The notes under the pieces: model-generated
Databases searched by the model: none
Told to the model about the DNA's origin: nothing
Seen by the model: only the letters and a program-made list of their open reading frames with translations
Position numbers and translations under genes: made by a program
Part shown: one piece after another, positions 57,450-64,000 of the stretch
Position numbering within the stretch: position 1 is the first letter of the stretch
Layout of the letters: each line of letters begins with the position of its first letter
Origin: Lascolabacillus massiliensis
GTDB taxonomy: Bacteria > Bacteroidota > Bacteroidia > Bacteroidales > Dysgonomonadaceae
Reading direction: 5' to 3'
DNA: 64,000 nt
Assembly (NCBI RefSeq): GCF_001282625.1
Contig: NZ_CTEJ01000002.1
Coordinates: 2,501-66,500, forward strand

Positions 57450-57742
57450 GTGAGAAAAGATTACGATATAGTGAATGCCTGAAAATATACGATGTGGAGG
57501 ATTCATTTATAGACTCATTACACAATATGGGCTTGATTCATGTAGTGGTTCATGAAGATGAACGTTTTATAGAATACGATGAATTAACTGATCTGGAGCA
57601 ATTCATTCGTTGGTATTATGATATGGACATCAATGTGGAGGGTATAGATGCTCTGCAGAACATGCTTAGCAAGGTAAAACAGCTTCAGACAGAAATAGAA
57701 CAGCTAAAATATGAGTTATCCTTTTATAAGTCACTTTTATAG
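57446..57742 (+). CDS. CbpM-like chaperone modulator (MerR-type)
   Basis: A 98-residue protein with a MerR-like start ([26 protein letters not shown]) and a C-terminal coiled coil ([29 protein letters not shown]). It overlaps the upstream CbpA-like gene by 4 bp. In E. coli CbpM binds CbpA and inhibits its J-domain activity, so the same pairing is likely here. Assignment rests on this context and size. Confidence 0.88.
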   Translation: MSEKRLRYSECLKIYDVEDSFIDSLHNMGLIHVVVHEDERFIEYDELTDLEQFIRWYYDMDINVEGIDALQNMLSKVKQLQTEIEQLKYELSFYKSLL

Positions 57743-57744
57743 CC

Positions 57745-59016
57745 TCAGTCATTAAAAGTAAACCTGATGCCTACTCTTAAATTAAAACTAAAAGGTCGGT
57801 CTTTATATATTGTTTTTAATTCACTACTGTTCTTGAAGTAATAATCTATTCCTGGTTCAGCATATAAACCCAGATAATCAGATACTCTGTATTCTATTCC
57901 TACAGCAGAGTTAACTGACCATTGCAACTCTTTTTCCGTGATTCTTTCTGAAGTGGTTGACTCAAGCTGATTGTCTATATAATAGTTTGAGACAAGTCTG
58001 CCACAAACGTTCTTTTGCATATGTGCACCTGCAGTAAAGTAACCAAGAAAGTTGTTATTTTGCCAGAAGTTGTATGCTATGTTTAAGGGCACACCAATAT
58101 AGTGCAACTTCTGATTATCATCATAATAATAATTTTCACCCTGGGATCGCAATTTAGACGACAACAATGAGTATGTTATACCACTCGTAATATTCCATTT
58201 GTCATTTATATTATATCTTAGAGTTAAACCTAAAGTGATTGGTTGCTCATGTTTTATATCGGTGTATGCACCTTCACGCGAATACTCTGAAAGGAATGCA
58301 TACTGCTGATTAACTGTCTCTTTAAGAGCAAATGTACCATATCCGGGGAATGTTTCTGATGATCCGGAAGAAGTATTTGAGATGGAAACATTTGTTTGCC
58401 ATCTGGATCTTTTTAAGTTGTCTATGTTGCTTGATGAAGCTATCAGTAATTCGTTCCAATCTTCAAGATTTTCTTTACTTATATCATTTACTACCTGTTC
58501 TTCTATAACAACGGGTTCATCAACTCTTTCAGTTACTATATCTTCGTTATATAATGTAATACCATTATTTATCTCAGTTTCGGAAGATTTATTTTCAGAA
58601 GTTGTTAATATATTACTTGAAGTAACTTTTGGTTTAATATTATTTTTAGCGAGTATAATATCAGGTACCTCTTTATTTAAATCTAACTCACTTTTATCTG
58701 CAAATTCTATATCTATGTTGTTTTCTTTTAAAATGGGTTCATGTATAGTATTGTCTTGTTTAATATTCAGTAGATAAAACAGAACAACTACTGCTGCTGC
58801 GGCGATTGCACTTATACTGATACTCCGTAATCTATGCAATTTCCTATTTTGTATATTAATTACTTTTCCAGAAATATAGTTTTCGGAAATATCCTCCTCT
58901 CCCAACATTATATCGGAATCAATTTGTCGCTCCAATTCTTCCCACAAACCATCGGGTGCAGTCTCTTCGTAAGAATTTATACGATTGCGGAGTTTATTTT
59001 GCCAAATATCGCTCAT
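57745..59016 (-). CDS. Sigma-factor-linked membrane protein with outer-membrane-barrel-like domain
   Basis: A 423-residue protein. Residues 1-60 (MSDIWQNKLRNRINSYEETA, then LWEELERQID) resemble the cytoplasmic N-termini of Bacteroidota anti-sigma-like proteins. A single membrane segment follows near 68-90 (SISAIAAAAVVVLFYLL). After an acidic linker, residues about 235-423 form alternating beta strands typical of outer-membrane beta-barrel proteins (ITLGLTLRYNINDKWNITSG, FNLRVGIRFTF). It overlaps the ECF sigma gene by 23 bp, so the two are translated together. It may regulate that sigma factor, but this is inference. Confidence 0.7.
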   Translation of the reverse strand: MSDIWQNKLRNRINSYEETAPDGLWEELERQIDSDIMLGEEDISENYISGKVINIQNRKLHRLRSISISAIAAAAVVVLFYLLNIKQDNTIHEPILKENNIDIEFADKSELDLNKEVPDIILAKNNIKPKVTSSNILTTSENKSSETEINNGITLYNEDIVTERVDEPVVIEEQVVNDISKENLEDWNELLIASSSNIDNLKRSRWQTNVSISNTSSGSSETFPGYGTFALKETVNQQYAFLSEYSREGAYTDIKHEQPITLGLTLRYNINDKWNITSGITYSLLSSKLRSQGENYYYDDNQKLHYIGVPLNIAYNFWQNNNFLGYFTAGAHMQKNVCGRLVSNYYIDNQLESTTSERITEKELQWSVNSAVGIEYRVSDYLGLYAEPGIDYYFKNSSELKTIYKDRPFSFNLRVGIRFTFND

Positions 59017-59581
59017 TATTCTCTTTATTTAACCTATACTTCTCTATCTCTTTAACTAACAACCTCTTGGCTCTATGAAACTGTGAGGCGGAACTATTCT
59101 CTGCAATATTCAACATTGATGCTATCTCTTTATGACTTTTCTCTTCAAACACATACAGGTTAAAGACTGTACGATAACCGACAGGAAGTGAACTAATCAT
59201 CTCAAGAATTGCAGTTGTTGGAATATCTTCAAAATCCGGTTCAATGTTATCATTATCATCAGGTATATCCCAGTCATTCAAACTCATCAGCTGCATTTTA
59301 TCGTTTTCCCTGATAAATTTTAGAGACTCATTCACGACGATACGTGCTGACCAGGCTTTTAGAGATCCTATACCTCTGTACTTAAAGTTATGTATTGCTC
59401 TGAATATTTTAAGAAAACTCTCCTGTAATACATCTTTAATATCCTCTTTATCTGATATGTAACGAGCGCATACAGCTGTTAGATAGCCGGAATAGGTATC
59501 ATAGAACATCTTCATAGCAACTTTGTCACCATGCACAATTTGCTGAATTAGCTCACGCTCTCTGCTTTCGTCTTTTCTCAT
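58994..59581 (-). CDS. ECF-type RNA polymerase sigma factor
   Basis: A 195-residue sigma-70 family protein of the ECF type. Region 2 reads YDTYSGYLTAVCARYISDKEDIKDVLQESFLKIFRAIHNFKY. Region 4 reads ISSLPVGYRTVFNLYVFEEKSHKEIASMLNIAENSSASQFHRAKRLL. There is no region 3. It overlaps the 3' membrane/barrel protein gene by 23 bp. It likely directs transcription of a small envelope-related regulon. The NigD-like gene lies upstream, separated by a strong hairpin at 59632-59663. Confidence 0.92.
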   Translation of the reverse strand: MRKDESRERELIQQIVHGDKVAMKMFYDTYSGYLTAVCARYISDKEDIKDVLQESFLKIFRAIHNFKYRGIGSLKAWSARIVVNESLKFIRENDKMQLMSLNDWDIPDDNDNIEPDFEDIPTTAILEMISSLPVGYRTVFNLYVFEEKSHKEIASMLNIAENSSASQFHRAKRLLVKEIEKYRLNKENNERYLAK

Positions 59582-59631
59582 TTAAAGATTAGGTCTGGAC
59601 ATTACCATTTTAATTTTACTTTTTTGTTTAA

Positions 59632-59663
59632 AAGGTTGTACCTTTTTGCAAAGGTACAACCTT
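59632..59663. terminator. 14-bp hairpin between NigD-like and sigma genes
   Basis: AAGGTTGTACCTTT (59632-59645) and AAAGGTACAACCTT (59650-59663) form a perfect stem with a 4-base loop (TTGC). It lies after the stop of the NigD-like gene and before the sigma gene start. A run of T does not follow on either strand, so it may be a terminator, a processing site or part of the sigma gene leader. Its loop flank contains TACCTTTG, a -7-like sequence on the minus strand. Confidence 0.5.
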
Positions 59664-59719
59664 ACACTTTTAAATGAAATATTGAAAAGAAAGCATTGTA
59701 TTAATATTTGCGTGAGTGA

Positions 59720-60460
59720 TTAATTCAAGGGGATCACATTTCTTTGTTCTGCAATAGCATTTGTACCCGGAGTTGCAGTACGTGTTTTATAATCAAATTC
59801 CACTGATTTGGTAACGCCATTAAATGCATTCCAAATTAATTTTAATTTAACTGTCTCACCTTCTGTGTCTGGCAGATCATCGAGTTTAAATGCAACTAAA
59901 CCATCTCCCATTCTACCGCCAACATCACCTTTTGCATCATGCCTGAACTCCACCTCGTAAGGGTTTTCAGGGTTGTTAGTAGGAATGAGGTTTACGTGAT
60001 GGGTTACACCCATATTGCTCCATAATGTTCTGAAGCGAAGAGTAAGATATCCATCTTCGGCAATAGTTACCCAGTCACGTACTATTTCAACGGGATCATT
60101 TCCATACTTTTCATCGTTTTGATCTCCTAAATTTGGTGCCATTGGTTTTGTTCTTATACTATCAATCCAGTTTACGTGTACAGCTTTATCAAAATCACCA
60201 CTTGGAACATCAACTTCTTTATAATTTACTAATGCTCTCACTTCCTTTCCTCCGTATGGATGGGTATTTATATTTACCGGAAGTAGTGTTGTTTGATCAT
60301 CCAATTGGAAGAAGAGTTTATCATCAGCAGTCTCTTTAACTGTTACCAGGGCATTGGGATATCTTAGACTCATGTCATAATCATCATCATCAAGACATGA
60401 AGGTAAAATAATCATGCTCATAACAAAAAGTGATGCTAAAAGAAATTTGGTTGTTTTCAT
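59720..60460 (-). CDS. NigD-like lipoprotein
   Basis: A 246-residue lipoprotein (lipobox MIILPSC) with DDDDYD directly after the Cys. Residues about 35-90 and 120-235 match the two domains of the NigD-like family of Bacteroidota (RYPNALVTVKETADDKLFFQLDDQTTLLPVN, then WVTIAEDGYLTLRFRTLWSNMGVTHHVNLIP). Some family members occur beside bacteriocin or adhesin genes, but function is generally unknown. It is a single-gene unit ending near the hairpin at 59632. Confidence 0.85.
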   Translation of the reverse strand: MKTTKFLLASLFVMSMIILPSCLDDDDYDMSLRYPNALVTVKETADDKLFFQLDDQTTLLPVNINTHPYGGKEVRALVNYKEVDVPSGDFDKAVHVNWIDSIRTKPMAPNLGDQNDEKYGNDPVEIVRDWVTIAEDGYLTLRFRTLWSNMGVTHHVNLIPTNNPENPYEVEFRHDAKGDVGGRMGDGLVAFKLDDLPDTEGETVKLKLIWNAFNGVTKSVEFDYKTRTATPGTNAIAEQRNVIPLN

Positions 60461-60725
60461 AAAATTGTAGTTTTTAAAAGTTACTAGTAATATGTTTCTT
60501 ATTTTATCTCATTTAACGTTACTAATCTATTTCTTGAATTTCTAAAGAACTTAAGATATTATCATAATATCAATAATTATTACAACCCTTTATTAATTCG
60601 TTGCTGACTCTTAAATAGAGATGTGGTGATAATCTTGCATGTAAAAAAGTTAAAGAATTATAAACAAAATAAGCTACCAACCTGTTGAAACAGGAAACTA
60701 TTACAAATACAATAAAAAATCAATT

Positions 60726-61475
60726 ATGCGAAGAAAGTTTTACTGCTCATTAATTATATATGTTATTGCAATTTTTAATTTAAAAGCACAAAATGTACCT
60801 TTTGAAAGTTGGGCTGCCGGAATTAACGCCGGATTATATGGTATAGGAATTCAAGGAGCAACTTCTCTCTCCCCTAACTTTAAAATTAGAATTGGATATG
60901 ATTATTTCAAATTTATTAACAATGATACAAAGGAGTTTGATGTTAATGTAGAGTATAGTGGCTATAAAGGAAGTACTCAGGCAGAACTGACGGAAACAGA
61001 TATAGTTTTCCCTAACTTAAAAACTTTAGTTGATTATTACCCTGTCGATTATGGCATTTTCTGTATTACAGCTGGTTTTTATATTGGTGAAAACAGAGCT
61101 TCAACAAATGGTTTAGTCAAAGACTACAGAGTGCTGGCTGAGTTTTTGGGAGAAAACCCAGTGCTTATTTATGAGGATATTATTATAACGCCTTATAGTG
61201 ATGGACGCTTTGAAGGTAGACTTAAAGTAGGAAATTTGTTTAAACCATATTTGGGAATTGGATTGGGAAGAACAATTCCTCGTAATAAGGTGGGATTTAA
61301 ATTTGAATTAGGATTAGTGTATCAAGGAAAGTATTCATTAACAAGTCCTAATATAGATAATCTGGATGATGACTGGTTAAATAGATTTTCTGAAGATATA
61401 AACCTGAACATTTCTGAGGAGATTTTAAACTGGTGGCCAATGGTTAATCTTTCATTGACATACAGAATAAGGTAA
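60726..61475 (+). CDS. Putative outer-membrane beta-barrel protein
   Basis: A 249-residue protein with a signal peptide (ending NLKAQ). It consists of many alternating amphipathic strands (AAGINAGLYGIGIQGATSL, FKIRIGYDYFKF, YLGIGLGRTIP, GFKFELGLVYQGKYSL) and ends in NLSLTYRIR. The pattern suits a small outer-membrane beta-barrel. It is transcribed alone and divergently from the NigD-like gene, with about 265 bp upstream containing a short CCTGT/ACAGG hairpin at 60681-60694. I do not recognise a closer family. Confidence 0.7.
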   Translation: MRRKFYCSLIIYVIAIFNLKAQNVPFESWAAGINAGLYGIGIQGATSLSPNFKIRIGYDYFKFINNDTKEFDVNVEYSGYKGSTQAELTETDIVFPNLKTLVDYYPVDYGIFCITAGFYIGENRASTNGLVKDYRVLAEFLGENPVLIYEDIIITPYSDGRFEGRLKVGNLFKPYLGIGLGRTIPRNKVGFKFELGLVYQGKYSLTSPNIDNLDDDWLNRFSEDINLNISEEILNWWPMVNLSLTYRIR

Positions 61476-61538
61476 ATAATTTATTGGAACCTTTAAATCC
61501 TCAGAAATGTTTGAAATTACAAAAGTCTGTAAAGTTGA

Positions 61539-62978
61539 TTAATATTTTAAATTTTTGAATAGAATCCTACTTTCACGAGCTTCGTTTAGGCGAGTGATAA
61601 TACTTTCTCTACTTAGTTTGTTAAAATCGGATGTATCTCTTCCCAGAAAAAGAGCCAGCAATTCTCGTAATTCATTATCAGAGAATTGCTGCATTATATT
61701 CTCAAAAGGTTCTTTAGAGCCAATCTCAAAACGAACAAAGGCCAGTCTGGCTTTTGCTGTATAATATTCAGGTGATATACTCAACAACTCTTCAAGATAA
61801 ATAGCTGCTTGTTTATATTTTTCCTGAACAATACATATATTTGCGAGTTTGTCAAGAATTTCCTCAACTCCCTCATTCCTCCCATAAAGCAATGCTGCTT
61901 TGATATATGATGCCTCAGCAGCAACAAAGTCCTCCCTAATAAAAGCCAGTTCTCCTTCAAACATATGATACTCCGGAGTATCTTTTTTATCGTCAGGTAT
62001 TTGAGAAATAAGGGATTTAGCCGATTCAATATCACCCTTGTGTAGATAAACTATGGCACGTCTTATTAATATACCTTCACTACCCATCTGCTCCTCTTTA
62101 ATATCTAAAATATTCATCATTTCATCATATTGTTTTGATAAAGCTTTTAAACACAGTAATGAATCATATATTGAATCATCTTCGGGATTCATAGCAAGGC
62201 ATTTTCTAAATAATGCAGTGGATTCATCGACATTATCATTTAAATGTAGTGCAAATGCTTTCAATTTCAATGTTGTTACATCATCTTCCTTAATAGTTAA
62301 TGCAAAGTCATAGGCATCTATCGACTTATCATATTGCATATTAATTGTGTACAGTTTACCTAAATTAAGCCAGGCATCAAATGAATAGGGATTTAAATCT
62401 AACAATTTGTTGTTGTACTCAATTGCTTTATCGAAATCACCCTTCATTTCGTATGAATAAGCAAGATCAGCAATAACTTCAATATTAGAGTTGTTAATTT
62501 TTAATCCCTCTTCGAGATAGGTAATAGCACTATCAAACTTATCAACATCGTTATGAAAAAATCCAACTTCAGTAACAAAATAGTAATAATCCTCTTCAGT
62601 AAGATCTTTGTTTATAATATTATTTATAAGATTATCAGCTTCATCAAAAAGTGAAAGATGAAGGTATGCTTCTATTTTGATTAATGGAACATCCAGATCA
62701 TTATCGTCGGACATATGTCTAATAAAACTAAGTGCTGCTTTAAATTTACCCGAACGGACAAGCTGTTTTGCCTTCAAAATCATAAGTTCTGAGCTTCCGG
62801 GGTGCATTGTGAGACCTTCTTCAATAATTGATTCTGCCTCAGCATTATTAGCTTCTGAATTATAGAATTCTGCAAGCAATGCAAACTCATCGGCATCGAA
62901 ATAAACTTTCTTGCCGAGAGCTCGCATATTTTCATACTTTTGTTTTAGCGATGTTATATCTAAATCGTTTTTATCCAT
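61539..62978 (-). CDS. TPR-repeat protein
   Basis: A 479-residue protein composed of tetratricopeptide repeats, about ten to twelve copies. Examples are IEVIADLAYSYEMKGDFDKAIEYNNKLLDLNP and FDAWLNLGKLYTINMQYDKSIDAYDFALTI. There is no signal peptide or membrane segment, so it is probably cytoplasmic and acts in protein-protein interaction. It starts 16 bp after the glnS stop, so the two may be co-transcribed. Its own function is unknown. Confidence 0.85.
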   Translation of the reverse strand: MDKNDLDITSLKQKYENMRALGKKVYFDADEFALLAEFYNSEANNAEAESIIEEGLTMHPGSSELMILKAKQLVRSGKFKAALSFIRHMSDDNDLDVPLIKIEAYLHLSLFDEADNLINNIINKDLTEEDYYYFVTEVGFFHNDVDKFDSAITYLEEGLKINNSNIEVIADLAYSYEMKGDFDKAIEYNNKLLDLNPYSFDAWLNLGKLYTINMQYDKSIDAYDFALTIKEDDVTTLKLKAFALHLNDNVDESTALFRKCLAMNPEDDSIYDSLLCLKALSKQYDEMMNILDIKEEQMGSEGILIRRAIVYLHKGDIESAKSLISQIPDDKKDTPEYHMFEGELAFIREDFVAAEASYIKAALLYGRNEGVEEILDKLANICIVQEKYKQAAIYLEELLSISPEYYTAKARLAFVRFEIGSKEPFENIMQQFSDNELRELLALFLGRDTSDFNKLSRESIITRLNEARESRILFKNLKY

Positions 62979-62994
62979 TACTTAAAAAAACACA

Positions 62995-64000
62995 TTAATT
63001 ACTCTTTTTCCATGAATCTCTTAGTGCCACAGTACGGTTAAAAACCAGATTATCAGGGGTTGATTCAATATCAACATTAAAGTAACCAATACGTTGAAAT
63101 TGGAAACTATCGCCTGGTTTGGCATCTTTAAGAAACTCTTCAACCTTACAATTTTTCTTGATAATAAGTGAGTCAGGATTCAATAATTCTTTAAAATCCT
63201 TATCTTTTTCTCCTGCCGGATCTTCAACTAAAAACAAACGATCATATAGTCTTACTTCCGCATCCATGGCATGGGGTACTGAAATCCAGTGAATTGTACC
63301 TTTAACCCTTCTATTAGCTTCAGGCATTCCACTTTTTGTATCAGGATCGTATTCAGCATACACTTCAATTACGTTACCCTCCTCATCCTTTTTACATCCA
63401 GTACACTTTACTATATATGCACTTTTTAGTCTTACTTCGCTACCTGGAGTTAGTCTGAAGTACTTCTTAGGTGCATCTTCCATAAAATCCTCACGTTCAA
63501 TCCATAGCTCACGTGAGAATTTTAGGTTTCTACTACCCATACTTTCATCTTCGGGATTATTGATAGTACTCATCTCTTCAACCTTTCCCTCTGGGTAATT
63601 GGTGATTATTAGTTTGATTGGATCAATAACCCCTGAAACACGAGTTACATGAGCATTCAGGTCCTCCCTAACAGCAAATTCCAAAAGTGAAATATCATTT
63701 ATTCCATCATATTTTGTGTACCCTATCGAATCAATAAAATTACGTATAGCCCGGGGAGTATAACCACGGCGACGCATACCGGCTATTGTGGGCATTCGTG
63801 GATCATCCCATCCTGAAACTATCTTCTCTTGCACAAGTTGTAGTAGTTTCCTCTTACTCATCATCGTGTAGGTAAGGTTCAGTCGATTAAATTCAATCTG
63901 ACGTGGACGATAGTCAGTATCAGCCAGTTGATCAAGAAACCAATCATATAGTGGTCTGTGAACTTCGAACTCCAGCGTACAAAGTGAATGAGTTACCCCT
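62995..64000 (-). CDS. glnS: Glutaminyl-tRNA synthetase, C-terminal part (cut by window edge)
   Basis: The reading frame continues in-frame to the window end at 64000, so the apparent start at 63864 is not the true start. Upstream residues GVTHSLCTLEFEVHRPLYDWFLDQL are clearly GlnRS. The class-I signature MMSKRK follows, then the alpha-helical and anticodon-binding beta-barrel domains (GDSFQFQRIGYFNVD near the C-terminus). The enzyme charges tRNA-Gln directly. The catalytic N-terminal half lies beyond the window. Confidence 0.95.
   Translation of the reverse strand, partial: GVTHSLCTLEFEVHRPLYDWFLDQLADTDYRPRQIEFNRLNLTYTMMSKRKLLQLVQEKIVSGWDDPRMPTIAGMRRRGYTPRAIRNFIDSIGYTKYDGINDISLLEFAVREDLNAHVTRVSGVIDPIKLIITNYPEGKVEEMSTINNPEDESMGSRNLKFSRELWIEREDFMEDAPKKYFRLTPGSEVRLKSAYIVKCTGCKKDEEGNVIEVYAEYDPDTKSGMPEANRRVKGTIHWISVPHAMDAEVRLYDRLFLVEDPAGEKDKDFKELLNPDSLIIKKNCKVEEFLKDAKPGDSFQFQRIGYFNVDIESTPDNLVFNRTVALRDSWKKSN

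Noticed and set aside
60681-60694. Small hairpin CCTGT/ACAGG upstream of the gene at 60726
   Set aside because: A 5-bp stem with a 4-base loop is too short to interpret as a regulatory structure.
63862-63864. ATG at 63864 as the start of glnS
   Set aside because: The same frame continues upstream to the window edge with clear GlnRS sequence, so this Met is part of the internal class-I signature MMSKRK.

Overview
The window is AT-rich chromosomal DNA from a member of the Bacteroidota, order Bacteroidales. The gene content recalls Dysgonomonadaceae/Porphyromonadaceae-type genomes, but the family is an inference. Supporting evidence is two SusC/SusD outer-membrane transporter pairs, a hybrid two-component system, NigD-like and DUF4286 proteins, CotH and BACON/M64 lipoproteins, and promoters of the Bacteroidota type (-7 TAnnTTTG, -33 TTTG) upstream of many genes. 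No phage, insertion sequence or CRISPR array was seen.

Layout. 1-3.1 kb: a minus-strand rRNA operon (16S, tRNA-Ile, tRNA-Ala, 5' part of 23S) with two tandem promoters near 3.4 and 3.56 kb. 4-9.6 kb: a DUF4136/PDZ protein, then glycogen branching enzyme, mannose-6-phosphate isomerase and a propeller protein. 9.6-19 kb: a LuxR-type regulator and a sulfur-related block made of cysteine synthase, a short Met/Cys-rich leader ORF with a terminator and a competing antiterminator, a SusC/SusD pair, a thioredoxin-fold lipoprotein, and a convergent Cys/Met-metabolism PLP enzyme. 19-24.2 kb: a 38-residue membrane peptide, an HU/SPOR protein, ruvC, DUF4286, tRNA-Ala(GGC), a CoA-disulfide-reductase-like enzyme with two rhodanese domains, and a PhnA-like zinc-ribbon protein. 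24.3-43.2 kb: a CotH-kinase lipoprotein and a polysaccharide/ester utilization locus (hybrid sensor-regulator, carboxylesterase, SusC/SusD, GH3 glucosidase, metallo-beta-lactamase-fold hydrolase, three CE1-like esterases). 43.2-51.4 kb: acyl-CoA synthetase with an XRE-cupin regulator, SOS-associated peptidase, glycerate kinase, PfkB sugar kinase, acyltransferase, OmpA protein. 51.5-55.1 kb: an M64 peptidase lipoprotein and gene remnants, including an apparent YciI/aldo-keto-reductase chimera and a truncated winged-helix gene. 55.1-64 kb: GNAT, RluF, DnaJ/CbpM pair, ECF sigma factor with a membrane/barrel partner, NigD-like lipoprotein, TPR protein and the 3' part of glnS.

The most notable observation is at 11,345-11,508. 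A 34-codon ORF with six Met and a Cys-Cys pair precedes an intrinsic terminator whose left arm can alternatively pair perfectly over 8 bp with a segment just downstream of the Cys codons. This is the geometry of a translation-coupled attenuator responding to cysteine. It sits between cysK and a SusCD plus thioredoxin-fold operon, which suggests that outer-membrane uptake of a sulfur/thiol compound is gated by cysteine supply. A second regulatory signal is a set of 21-bp-phased TGAAAA repeats between the hybrid regulator and the esterase/SusCD operon. All functional names come from reading motifs by eye; no database search was run.
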